Shown here in pieces: positions 18,027 to 25,814 of a DNA stretch of 64,000 nt (its first letter is position 1; every line of letters begins with the position of its first letter). The notes under the pieces are model-generated. The model was given only the letters and a program-made list of their open reading frames with translations. It was not told where the DNA came from and made no database searches. The DNA is taken from assembly GCF_900129245.1 (NCBI RefSeq), contig NZ_FQUT01000013.1:58487-122486 (forward strand), read 5' to 3'. The translations under genes and the position numbers were made by a program. Source of the DNA: Chryseobacterium arachidis. Its GTDB lineage: Bacteria > Bacteroidota > Bacteroidia > Flavobacteriales > Weeksellaceae.

Positions 18027-18941
18027 TTATGACTTGTTTTTTACAAGAATATAATTTTTGTATTCTCCGAATCTAATTTTTAATAAATCTTCAATAGGTT
18101 GTAGATATTTATCTTTCTTTTTCCAAATTGCCTGAGATTTATCATGGTTAAATATGTAGCTGTATTCTGATATTTTCTTAAACATTACGGCAGGGTGGGA
18201 TCCTTCGAACTTAGTAACTCGATCTATTGTATGGTAGTTGTAGGCAACCTTTGGTTGTTCTTCCAATATTTCTTTACTTTCACCATAATAATAGATAAAA
18301 TTATTAATTTTTAGGGTCATATTTTCTGAAGATCTTACACCGTTATAGTGATATATTGGTGCATTCAAGTAAGCAACTTTTAGTTTGGTACCTTTTTCGG
18401 TTCCGTTATCGTAATTTGATATGGATTTATATTTACGAAACCCTTGTGAATCTCGATACGCTCTGATATTAGGATTGTATTTGAATATTCTGATTTCATG
18501 TCGGTGAACTCTTCTGCTATTTCTTATGTTATTATAATCTCCCCAAAAATGTAAAAATGGCTGTAGAAATCCTTCTATAGAAGGGTTGTTGTCTGCTTTT
18601 TTTATACTGTCGAGAATAAGATTGTAGTCTTTTTCGTGTAGAACTTCATCTGCCTGAATGTGTATTACCCAATCCGTATCAGATGATATACCAATAAATG
18701 CAATGTTAGCCTGTAGAGCAAATATTTTCCCTGCTTTAGTAGATTTCTCGTCCCAAATAGTATCAATTATTTTTATTTTAGGATTTTGCAAATTGACAAT
18801 AGCTTCTCTGGTACCATCAGTAGAATCCCCTACAGCAACAATCAATTCATCACATAAAGGTAAAACGGACTGCAAAGATTCTATAAAAGGAACTCCATAA
18901 GAAAAACCATTTCTCACGTAGCTAAATGCACTTATTTTCAT
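18027..18941 (-). CDS. Glycosyltransferase, GT-A type (GT2-like)
   Basis: A 304-residue cytoplasmic protein without membrane segments. The N-terminus (FSYVRNGFSYGVPFIESLQS) and ELIVAVGDSTDGTREAI are typical of the GT-A nucleotide-sugar fold. HIQADE at about 95-99 takes the place of the metal-binding DxD. The C-terminal half (IYHYNGVRSSENM) probably handles the acceptor. The sugar and acceptor are unknown. It is the last minus-strand gene of the glycan cluster 18027-26612, separated from the rest by the plus-strand cupin gene at 19037. No TAnnTTTG element was found upstream. Confidence 0.75.
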   Translation of the reverse strand: MKISAFSYVRNGFSYGVPFIESLQSVLPLCDELIVAVGDSTDGTREAIVNLQNPKIKIIDTIWDEKSTKAGKIFALQANIAFIGISSDTDWVIHIQADEVLHEKDYNLILDSIKKADNNPSIEGFLQPFLHFWGDYNNIRNSRRVHRHEIRIFKYNPNIRAYRDSQGFRKYKSISNYDNGTEKGTKLKVAYLNAPIYHYNGVRSSENMTLKINNFIYYYGESKEILEEQPKVAYNYHTIDRVTKFEGSHPAVMFKKISEYSYIFNHDKSQAIWKKKDKYLQPIEDLLKIRFGEYKNYILVKNKS

Positions 18942-19008
18942 TGTAAATAATTTTCTGCAAATTTCTATAATTAATTTTAAAAAAAAGTTTTTCTTATGAG
19001 ATTATTAT

Positions 19009-19016
19009 TATTTTTG
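19009..19016 (+). promoter_or_regulatory. -7 promoter element of the 19037 cupin gene
   Basis: TATTTTTG lies 20 bases before the ATG at 19037 and fits TAnnTTTG. It gives this plus-strand gene its own start inside a minus-strand cluster. Confidence 0.45.
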
Positions 19017-19036
19017 TTGGAAATAATGATTATAAT

Positions 19037-19381
19037 ATGCTTGAAATTGGCGAAAGACCTTGGGGAAAATATTTTGTATTAGCTGATGAACCTCATTATA
19101 AACTTAAAAGAATCGAAGTAAATCCTGGCCAAAAATTATCCTATCAATATCATCATAAAAGACAGGAGCAGTGGACAATCATCGAAGGTGATGCCACGAT
19201 AATTTTAGATGATGAAGAAATAAAATTATCTTATGGTGAAAGTATTTTCATCCCACTGGGAGCTAAGCATAGAATCATGAATCTTTCAGAAAAACCAGTG
19301 GTATTTATAGAGGTACAAACCGGAACTTACTTTGGTGAGGATGATATTGTAAGGCTGGATGATGATTATAATCGTAACTGA
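19037..19381 (+). CDS. Phosphomannose isomerase type II-like cupin
   Basis: A 114-residue stand-alone cupin. RPWGKY, KRIEVNPGQKLSYQYHHKR, EQWTIIEGDA and FIPLGAKHRI match the isomerase domain found at the C-terminus of bifunctional mannose-6-phosphate isomerase/mannose-1-phosphate guanylyltransferases. The metal ligands HH, E and H of the cupin barrel are present. No guanylyltransferase domain is attached or adjacent. It is likely to act on a sugar phosphate or nucleotide sugar for the surrounding glycan genes. The isomerase reaction itself is inferred only from the family. It is the only plus-strand gene between 16 and 33 kb, and its stop lies 4 bases from the stop of the convergent gene. Confidence 0.8.
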   Translation: MLEIGERPWGKYFVLADEPHYKLKRIEVNPGQKLSYQYHHKRQEQWTIIEGDATIILDDEEIKLSYGESIFIPLGAKHRIMNLSEKPVVFIEVQTGTYFGEDDIVRLDDDYNRN

Positions 19382-19385
19382 GGAT

Positions 19386-20291
19386 TTATTTCAGGAATAA
19401 GAGTTTGAAAAATAGTATTGGCTGTGTGTATTTTGCTTTATATTTTTCTCTTTTCCATTCTTTGGTTATTTTTCTTTTCTCTTTTTCAGATTTTGCCAAG
19501 GATAATTTTACTCCATATTTATGTTTAAGAAGATTTACGGTGTATTTCTTCTTAAGCTTATTATCCGCATTAATATACTCAATATATTTTTTTGTGATTT
19601 TCTGGAAGGCATCCTCCATCAGTACCCAATTTGTAGAAAGACTGTTTGATAATATTCTGTAATAAAATAACTTTTTGTCTATAAAACCAATTCGGTAACC
19701 TAAAGAAGTCAGTCTGAGATTCATATCCCAATCTTCGGCATGAATATTTTCATCAAAAGGATATTCTTTTAATAGATCTTTTTTTACGAAAACACCCACA
19801 TTTATAGGAATATTTTGTGTGACATTTTCATGAAAGAAATTAGGAATACTATTGATAATTTTTTCTTTGGTTTTCAGGCTATAGGCATCAATGAGCCGAT
19901 CTTCATTTTGTAAATACTTGTACCCATCCGATAAAGCAAAATCCACATTCTTTTCCTGAATAAATTTTACTTTCTCTTCAATGCTATTGTCTGTATACCA
20001 ATCGTCACCGGAAAGAATCGATATATAGTCACCCGAAGCATGGCTTACTAATATATTGAGGTTTTTTGCTACACCAAAGCGTTCTGTATTTTCAATTGCC
20101 GTAAACGGAATGTTGGATTTAGTAAGTGCCGCTTTTCCTAGCTCAAAAGTTTTGTCATCCGATTTATTATCTAAAAAAATAATTTCTATATTGTTGTAGG
20201 TCTGTGATATCACAGACCTACATGCTTGTTCTATAAATTTTTCATGATTCATGGTGATAATTAATACACTTACAAGCGGAGAATTGGCCAT
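19386..20291 (-). CDS. Glycosyltransferase family 2
   Basis: A 301-residue GT2 enzyme. SVLIITMNHEKFIEQACRSV starts the GT-A fold, FLDNKSDDKT is the nucleotide-binding turn, SGDDWYTDNS (about 95-104) holds the metal-binding aspartates, and AEDWDMNLRL is the usual ED catalytic-base region. The C-terminus is strongly basic (KEKRKITKEWKREKYKAKY) and could lie on the inner membrane. It is expected to add a sugar to a lipid-linked precursor. The donor and linkage are unknown. It lies 9 bases downstream of the fdtB-like gene in the same direction. Confidence 0.85.
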   Translation of the reverse strand: MANSPLVSVLIITMNHEKFIEQACRSVISQTYNNIEIIFLDNKSDDKTFELGKAALTKSNIPFTAIENTERFGVAKNLNILVSHASGDYISILSGDDWYTDNSIEEKVKFIQEKNVDFALSDGYKYLQNEDRLIDAYSLKTKEKIINSIPNFFHENVTQNIPINVGVFVKKDLLKEYPFDENIHAEDWDMNLRLTSLGYRIGFIDKKLFYYRILSNSLSTNWVLMEDAFQKITKKYIEYINADNKLKKKYTVNLLKHKYGVKLSLAKSEKEKRKITKEWKREKYKAKYTQPILFFKLLFLK

Positions 20292-20300
20292 GAAAATAAT

Positions 20301-21401
20301 TTAAAATTGATTAATAACAGTAATTACATGAGCGATCTCCTCGTCAGTCATCACTTGGCTAATGGGTAAGCTGATGACTTCTTCAGAAAGTCGTTCTGTA
20401 ATTGGTAGCTGAAGTTCACTGTATTCCGTATAGCATTGTTGTTGATGAGGTGGAATAGGGTAATGTATAAGAGATTGAATATTATTTTTGCTTAAAAACT
20501 CTTGCAGCTCATTTCTTCTTTTTGTACGAATAACAAATAAGTGCCATACATGAGATTCAGGAAGTCCTTCTACATTTGGCAGAATGATGTCAGAGTTTTT
20601 AATTTGTGAAATATATTGCTCGGCAACTTTTCTTCTCTTAGCATTATCTGTATCAAGATATTTTAGTTTCACATCTAATACGGCAGCCTGAATTTCATCA
20701 AGCCTAGAATTTAAGCCTTTGTAGGTATTGATATACTTTTGGCTTGACCCATAATTGGCGATTGCACGAATAATATTTGCCAGTTCTGTATCATTAGTTG
20801 AAACGGCACCACCATCACCTAAAGCGCCTAAATTCTTACCGGGATAAAAACTAAATCCTGCGGCATCACCTAAAGCACCTGTTTTTATATTTTCATATTC
20901 CGCTCCTATTGCCTGGGCATTGTCCTCAATAATTTTTAGCTTATGTTGCTCTGCAATTTCTCTAAGTCTATTGCTAAAAGCTACCTGTCCATAAAGGTGA
21001 ACAGTCATAATAGCTTTTGTTTTATCAGAAATTGCGTCTTCTATTTTATCAAAATCCAAATTGTGCGTCTGAGGATCTGGCTCTACAAAAACAGGAACCA
21101 ATTTGTTGTCTGTGATAGCAAGAATGGATGCAATATAAGTGTTCGCAGGCACAATAATCTCATCACCCTCCTTAAAATAGCCTAATTCTAAATATCCTCT
21201 AATGATTAACCTAAGTGCATCTAAACCATTAGCAACTCCGATTATATGTTTTACACCGATATATTTTGAAAGATTTTCTTCAAAATTTTTGGTTTGCTCA
21301 CCCAAAAGGTACCATCCGCTTTGGAAGGTTTTCAATATGTTTTCTTCAATTTCTACTTGGTTAAGTAGATTTATTTTTTGAAGATCAAGAAACTTAATCA
21401 T
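20301..21401 (-). CDS. fdtB: DegT/DnrJ/EryC1 sugar aminotransferase (FdtB/QdtB-like)
   Basis: A 366-residue PLP-dependent aminotransferase. The lysine for the Schiff base is K189 in FSFYPGKNLGALGDGGA, and D160 (EDNAQAIGAEY) contacts the cofactor. Enzymes of this subgroup transfer an amino group from glutamate to a 3-keto-6-deoxyhexose bound to dTDP. With a 3,4-ketoisomerase (24566) and a hexapeptide acetyltransferase (22912) nearby, the likely product is dTDP-3-amino-3,6-dideoxy-galactose (or -glucose), later N-acetylated. Fdt versus Qdt cannot be decided without the structure of the isomerase product. The start overlaps the stop of the upstream membrane gene by 8 bases, indicating cotranscription. 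Confidence 0.85.
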   Translation of the reverse strand: MIKFLDLQKINLLNQVEIEENILKTFQSGWYLLGEQTKNFEENLSKYIGVKHIIGVANGLDALRLIIRGYLELGYFKEGDEIIVPANTYIASILAITDNKLVPVFVEPDPQTHNLDFDKIEDAISDKTKAIMTVHLYGQVAFSNRLREIAEQHKLKIIEDNAQAIGAEYENIKTGALGDAAGFSFYPGKNLGALGDGGAVSTNDTELANIIRAIANYGSSQKYINTYKGLNSRLDEIQAAVLDVKLKYLDTDNAKRRKVAEQYISQIKNSDIILPNVEGLPESHVWHLFVIRTKRRNELQEFLSKNNIQSLIHYPIPPHQQQCYTEYSELQLPITERLSEEVISLPISQVMTDEEIAHVITVINQF

Positions 21402-22818
21402 ATACCTTATATAAAAAATAATAGTAATTATTATCGAATTTTCTAATCAGCTCCGGAGATTTATCTTTTAATTTAAAATGCTTATATATTTTATCTTCGA
21501 AATCTAATTTTGGAACAAAAGTATGAGATTCTTTTGAAATAAGTATAATGTAATGAGGAGATATGTTTTTTAAATAGGCTATATAAGCAGTCCAATTTCT
21601 ATTTTTCTTAGTTTGAAGTAATGTAGCATTATTCAAACCCCAGGTGTCATATAGGTAGCATTCCGAAAAATAAGCGATGGCTCCTGCATCAGAATTAATA
21701 ATTTTTAGTTTTTGATTTTCCTGAATAGATCTTTGTTTTAAATATGTTCCGAGATAGACAGGGCCGTTCTTTAATCCTGCAGAATAGGTGTTTTCGTAAA
21801 AATTTTTATGATTGTTGATGAAGTTGTAATATTGATAAATTCCTATGGAACTTAAAATGTAAAGTGTTGAATCTGTGATTTTGTGGGCTGTAATTTTTAC
21901 CTTTTCATCCTGTAGAAAATAAACGAAATAGATAAATAAGGGATACTGATAACGTCCGAAAAAATTCATGACCTCATCGATGAAAAATGAATAGTAAACA
22001 ATAAAAAAAAATAAAGGTAAATAAAAAAAGAATTTTGTTTTATAATTCTTTAGACAGTAAAAAAATATTGGAGAAAATATGGCGATCATGATAATAAAGT
22101 TTCGGATTCTTACAGCCGAAAATTCCTGCGTATTTTTTAAAAGAAGGGGAAGTGGAATCAAAAAATCGTAAAAAAACCATAGATATAATATATAGGTGAA
22201 TATTGAAGAAAGAACAATCAAAAGACGCCAGAAGAAATACTTCGAAAACAGTTTTGTATCAAAAATGTAAAAGAATGTGATAACTATTGCTTCTGGCCTG
22301 ATAAAAGGAAGTAAGAATGCCAAAAGATATGTAATGCTTTTACTGCGATGTTGTAAAAATAGTAGGAGTGTGGCTGCGAAGAGTAATGTTTCTAAACCAT
22401 GAGAAACATTCAGTGCAGACCAATAACTGTAAAATACAGAAAATAATAAAATGAAAAATTTTGTAGGTAAAAATTTCTGTTTTTTAAATGAGACAAATAA
22501 AGATGTAAAAATTATCAGAGAAAATAGCAAGCTTAAAAGCTTATTCAGATAAATGGGATTTACTGATTTTAAATAGAAAAATAAACTTTCAATGAGCATC
22601 CACAACACGCTGGTCTGCCCATTTCCATGAATTGTATCTGCGGTATTGTATAGAGGCTGACCTTCGTAGAACAGATGTTTTGAATAGGTGAGCGTTATGT
22701 ATGAGTCGTCTAAAAAAGTGTCCTTAAGATGGTATATGATACAAAGTAGCGGAAAGAGAGTCAATACTATATATAAAGTATTGACGCTTTTTTGTTGAAG
22801 CAAAGGACGAAAATTCAT
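21394..22818 (-). CDS. Multi-spanning membrane protein, probable GT-C glycosyltransferase
   Basis: The ATG at 22818 (MNFRPLLQQKSVNTLYIVLT) is chosen because the longer frame begins with TTG. The protein has 474 residues with about ten hydrophobic helices. LDDSYITLTYSKHL, in the first periplasmic loop, carries the double-aspartate motif of GT-C enzymes. It is followed by GQPLYNTADTIHGNGQTSVLW, a block found in the arabinofuranosyltransferase-like GT-C group. Such enzymes use a polyprenyl-phosphate sugar on the periplasmic side. The acceptor is unknown, and a flippase or polymerase role is less likely. It lies between the fdtC-like and fdtB-like genes, after a terminator-like hairpin. Confidence 0.7.
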   Translation of the reverse strand: MNFRPLLQQKSVNTLYIVLTLFPLLCIIYHLKDTFLDDSYITLTYSKHLFYEGQPLYNTADTIHGNGQTSVLWMLIESLFFYLKSVNPIYLNKLLSLLFSLIIFTSLFVSFKKQKFLPTKFFILLFSVFYSYWSALNVSHGLETLLFAATLLLFLQHRSKSITYLLAFLLPFIRPEAIVITFFYIFDTKLFSKYFFWRLLIVLSSIFTYILYLWFFYDFLIPLPLLLKNTQEFSAVRIRNFIIMIAIFSPIFFYCLKNYKTKFFFYLPLFFFIVYYSFFIDEVMNFFGRYQYPLFIYFVYFLQDEKVKITAHKITDSTLYILSSIGIYQYYNFINNHKNFYENTYSAGLKNGPVYLGTYLKQRSIQENQKLKIINSDAGAIAYFSECYLYDTWGLNNATLLQTKKNRNWTAYIAYLKNISPHYIILISKESHTFVPKLDFEDKIYKHFKLKDKSPELIRKFDNNYYYFLYKVYD

Positions 22819-22860
22819 ATTAGTAATGTGGCACAGATATCTTAATATATTCAATCGTTA

Positions 22861-22899
22861 AAAAAACAGTGTCATCCTAAGTTTTCGCAGGGATACTGT
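22861..22899 (-). terminator. Terminator-like hairpin inside the glycan cluster, possible dispersed repeat
   Basis: On the minus strand an ACAGTATCCCT arm (22899-22889) pairs, with a bulge, with AGGATGACACTGT (22878-22866), and a run of six T follows. It lies just past the fdtC-like stop and before the GT-C gene. The core GTCATCCT...AGGGATAC resembles a widely dispersed intergenic repeat. It may weaken readthrough to the downstream genes. Confidence 0.5.
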
Positions 22900-22911
22900 C
22901 TTTTTATTTTA

Positions 22912-23358
22912 TTACAGTCTTTTCTTCGCAGGATTTCCAAACCACGTTTCACCTGGTGGAACATCTTTCGTAACAACGCTTCCTGCGCCCACAACTGCAT
23001 TTTCGTAAATTATTATCCCGGGTAGAATAGTGGAGTTTGCTCCAATTGAAGCTCCTTTTTTTACAATAGTTTTCAATAATTTAAAATCTTTATTTTTAGA
23101 GACCGGATTTTTATCATTGGTAAATGTAACGTTCGGGCCTATAAAAACATTATCCTCTATTGTAGTTCCATCCCAAATTTGAACACCAGGTTTGATTGTC
23201 ACATGATCTCCTATTGTTACATCATTTTCGATAAAAACATTGAAATTAATATTACAATCTTTGCCTATAGTGGCACGCTTTAGGACAACACAAAATTGCC
23301 AAATCATTGTACCTTCACCAATGTTGGTTGTTTGTACATCTGAGGTAGGGTGTATCAT
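22912..23358 (-). CDS. fdtC: Left-handed beta-helix sugar N-acetyltransferase (FdtC/QdtC-like)
   Basis: A 148-residue hexapeptide-repeat protein. Repeated [LIV]G-x4 turns run from TTNIGEGTMIWQFCVVL to NAVVGAGSVVTKDVPPGETW, with FIENDVTIGDHVTIKPGVQI and FIGPNVTFTND as the most diagnostic stretches. Members acetylate the 3-amino group of dTDP-3-amino-3,6-dideoxyhexoses using acetyl-CoA, working as trimers in the cytoplasm. WlbB/WbpD-type acetyltransferases of UDP-sugars are the main alternative. The fdtA-like gene two genes upstream favours the dTDP pathway. It overlaps the upstream GT61 gene by 4 bases. Confidence 0.8.
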   Translation of the reverse strand: MIHPTSDVQTTNIGEGTMIWQFCVVLKRATIGKDCNINFNVFIENDVTIGDHVTIKPGVQIWDGTTIEDNVFIGPNVTFTNDKNPVSKNKDFKLLKTIVKKGASIGANSTILPGIIIYENAVVGAGSVVTKDVPPGETWFGNPAKKRL

Positions 23359-24569
23359 AGTTTTAATAATTGAATAAGGTGTTCTTCAAATATTTTAGGA
23401 TCTAAAATATAATTTTCATGAAAGTCTTCACTTTTGCTTTGATATCTTAAATGATAGAGATCAAAATTTACAAGATTTGCTAATGTGGAAAAAACTGAAA
23501 AATCTCCCCATACTGTTCCTAGCCATATTAAACCTTTGCCGGTTGATTGTGTAAATAGAATATTGGTCCATGCAGCGCCGCTTGAGCCTATAATATAGTC
23601 TGCATTTCTCATGATGAAAATTTGCTCATGCAGGTTTAAATCTTCAAAATAGATCGGTTGAAATCCGTATGTTTTAGCAATATTTAAAAGCTCTTCTTCA
23701 TTGTACTTCCTAAAGGTTGACTTTCGAGCCACAAATACTTTTGAAGTAGCTTTTACATTTACCTTTTCAACATCATAGTTTTCTAAACAAATCGTGCGGA
23801 TATATTCGATAGATTCAGGCAACATCCGTGTAAAAGCTGCTTCATATTTTGTTCCATCAACTACGTTTGGAATAGTAGGATTAGGAGTGTTTATATACCA
23901 TAAATTTTTGAAAGAATGATAATATCCACTGTCTAAAAATTCTACCTTATAATCTTTTAAGAAAAAATAAGCTAATGCTTTAAGATTTTCATTTTCTTTT
24001 ATAGACGAATCTAAAATTACGGTCAAAGATTTTGATTCAGGAATAGATCCTAAAAATTGAGTTTTAGAAATGATATCTATTATAAAATGATAATAATTAT
24101 ATGTGAAAATTCCTCCAAAATAAATAGCATCAAAAGGATATTCTTTTACGTCGTAATTTCTTATTTTCGCCAGAGACGCTGAATGAAATCCTAGATTCCT
24201 ATCTTCATACAAATATACTGTTCTGTTATCAGTATGTAATTTTTCGTAAAATATTTTAGTTTTATTTACTGATACAAAGAATGAAGAATCTCCTGCTACC
24301 ATCACGTCTTTCATCAAAAAAAGATAGATATCCGGTGAAAACGTTTGGATATATTTTTGTTCTTCAGATATTTCTTTTGGGAGATAAGTTTTAATTTTTG
24401 AAGATGGTTTTATGAGGGTTTTTGATATACAAAAACTATCATCAATATTATCTAAAGGTATGAAATCAACAAAAAGGGCATTAGGTTTTACAAAAAGAGA
24501 TTTAATAGAGTACTTTATTTTTTTCCAAAGTAGGATTCTATGTTTTTTTTTAATGTCGTGTTTACTCAT
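23355..24569 (-). CDS. Glycosyltransferase family 61 (DUF563) protein
   Basis: A 404-residue protein. The C-terminal half carries the family's conserved features: VFVARKSTFRKYNEEELLNI, a turn with FEDLNLHEQIFIMRNADYII, then GSSGAAWTNILF, the nucleotide-sugar site. The N-terminal 130 residues are variable. GT61 members include beta-1,2-xylosyltransferases and bacterial capsule enzymes, so the sugar here cannot be predicted. Four-base overlaps with the genes on both sides place it inside one transcription unit with the fdtA-like and fdtC-like genes. No membrane segment or signal peptide is seen. Confidence 0.8.
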   Translation of the reverse strand: MSKHDIKKKHRILLWKKIKYSIKSLFVKPNALFVDFIPLDNIDDSFCISKTLIKPSSKIKTYLPKEISEEQKYIQTFSPDIYLFLMKDVMVAGDSSFFVSVNKTKIFYEKLHTDNRTVYLYEDRNLGFHSASLAKIRNYDVKEYPFDAIYFGGIFTYNYYHFIIDIISKTQFLGSIPESKSLTVILDSSIKENENLKALAYFFLKDYKVEFLDSGYYHSFKNLWYINTPNPTIPNVVDGTKYEAAFTRMLPESIEYIRTICLENYDVEKVNVKATSKVFVARKSTFRKYNEEELLNIAKTYGFQPIYFEDLNLHEQIFIMRNADYIIGSSGAAWTNILFTQSTGKGLIWLGTVWGDFSVFSTLANLVNFDLYHLRYQSKSEDFHENYILDPKIFEEHLIQLLKL

Positions 24570-24970
24570 TTTGTTTCGAGGAATACATTATAATCCCTGA
24601 TATAATCTTTTTCATCGTACTCATTGCTTGCAATACACATTTGTACGGCATTGTGAGTATATTTCATTGTTCTCCAACACATTTTTGGAATAAAAAGTCC
24701 AACATTTGGACGCTCCAAAATGAAGCTCTTTTTCTCGCCGTTTAGCAGTTCTGTGGTTATTTCAATTTTGCCTGCCACGGCTACAAGAATCTGCTGGAGA
24801 TCAAAATGAGAATGTCCCCCTCTCTCTACATCTTCAGGGGTATAATATGTCCAGTAAATTCTTTTCGGGACAAATGGTAGATTTTCTTTTTCGGCAATAG
24901 ATATAAAACCTAAATCTGATTTACCAATTTTCGGGAATTCTATAATAAATGGAGTGTTATAATCTTTCAT
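24566..24970 (-). CDS. fdtA: dTDP-4-oxo-6-deoxyglucose 3,4-ketoisomerase (FdtA/QdtA-like cupin)
   Basis: The ATG at 24970 (MKDYNTPFIIEFPKIG) gives 134 residues, the family length. A longer frame reaching 25057 would overlap the upstream gene. The cupin barrel has RIYWTYYTPEDVERGGHSHF and LQQILVAVAGKIEI. The HxH pair expected at the active site is there, but the usual RGxHAHK becomes RGGHSHF. Members move the keto group of dTDP-4-oxo-6-deoxyglucose from C4 to C3, the first step toward dTDP-Fuc3NAc or dTDP-Qui3NAc. The aminotransferase and acetyltransferase for the next two steps lie downstream. Genes for dTDP-glucose synthesis are not in the window. Confidence 0.82.
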   Translation of the reverse strand: MKDYNTPFIIEFPKIGKSDLGFISIAEKENLPFVPKRIYWTYYTPEDVERGGHSHFDLQQILVAVAGKIEITTELLNGEKKSFILERPNVGLFIPKMCWRTMKYTHNAVQMCIASNEYDEKDYIRDYNVFLETK

Positions 24971-25029
24971 GTGATTTTTTTTATTAACTTTTCTAACGAA
25001 AATAAATATAATATGTTTCGTGCAAGTTG

Positions 25030-25812
25030 TTAGCTTTGTTCGTATCCATTTTCGCAAGTTGTTATTTTCATTTCAACAACTGATTGATAGATGTCAAAAT
25101 TCTTATTTTCATTTTTTCTGTCACAGTATTTGTGATGGAGATGATAGCAAACTGCTTTCATTTTAAGACGACGTTGTTTTACTCCTATATTATTCAGTCT
25201 TGCCGCAAGCTCAATATCTTCATGCCCCCAACCATTCATTTCATTATTGTAACCATTGACGGCCACAAAATCATTTTTCCAAAAAGAAAAATTGCAGCCT
25301 TTTACATTACTGGATTTTAGATGATCTTTGCGGAAAATTTTTGATAATAAAGGGAATCGGGTAGCATTGATTCTATTTTTGGTATTTTTTTTTGTTTGAT
25401 TCAAATCAAGAATGCCTGCTTCAAAAAGTTTTTTTGTGTTAGCCTCATTAATTAATGCCCGGCTTCCATTTAGGAAAAAACCTTTTTTTAGTTCTTCTAT
25501 ATGATCTTTAATAAAATGCGGACTCAAGATAATATCTCCGTCAATCTGGATAATATAATCCGCCTCAGTTCCTTTTATAGCTTTATTTAATATAATTGTT
25601 TTTCTAAAGCCATCGTCTTCATGCCAAAAATGTTTTACAGGAATTGTAAATTTTGTTATCCACTCATCTATAAGAGTTTTTGTATCCTCACTAGATCCGT
25701 CATCAGCAATGAGAATTTCATCCGGCAATACAGATTGTATTTGTACAGATTGTAAAACAAGATCCAAAGCTTCTTTCCAGTTATAAGTAGAAATCAATAA
25801 GGCGATTTTCAT
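25030..25812 (-). CDS. Glycosyltransferase family 2 with galactosyltransferase-like C-terminus (first of a pair)
   Basis: A 260-residue protein. It opens with ALLISTYNWKEALDLVLQSV and DEILIADDGSSEDT, has the metal-binding motif in IQIDGDIILSPHFI, and ends with a Glyco_transf_7C-like region (NGWGHEDIELAARLNNIG). That region defines a group of bacterial galactosyl- or N-acetylgalactosaminyltransferase-like enzymes, but the donor here is unknown. It is clearly homologous to the gene upstream (25815-26612), so the two probably arose by tandem duplication. They are 2 bases apart. The C-terminus is lysine-rich. Confidence 0.85.
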   Translation of the reverse strand: MKIALLISTYNWKEALDLVLQSVQIQSVLPDEILIADDGSSEDTKTLIDEWITKFTIPVKHFWHEDDGFRKTIILNKAIKGTEADYIIQIDGDIILSPHFIKDHIEELKKGFFLNGSRALINEANTKKLFEAGILDLNQTKKNTKNRINATRFPLLSKIFRKDHLKSSNVKGCNFSFWKNDFVAVNGYNNEMNGWGHEDIELAARLNNIGVKQRRLKMKAVCYHLHHKYCDRKNENKNFDIYQSVVEMKITTCENGYEQS

Positions 25813-25814
25813 AT

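Noticed and set aside
24971..25057. Longer FdtA-like protein
   Set aside because: The extension overlaps the upstream glycosyltransferase gene and has no cupin similarity. The ATG at 24970 gives the family length.
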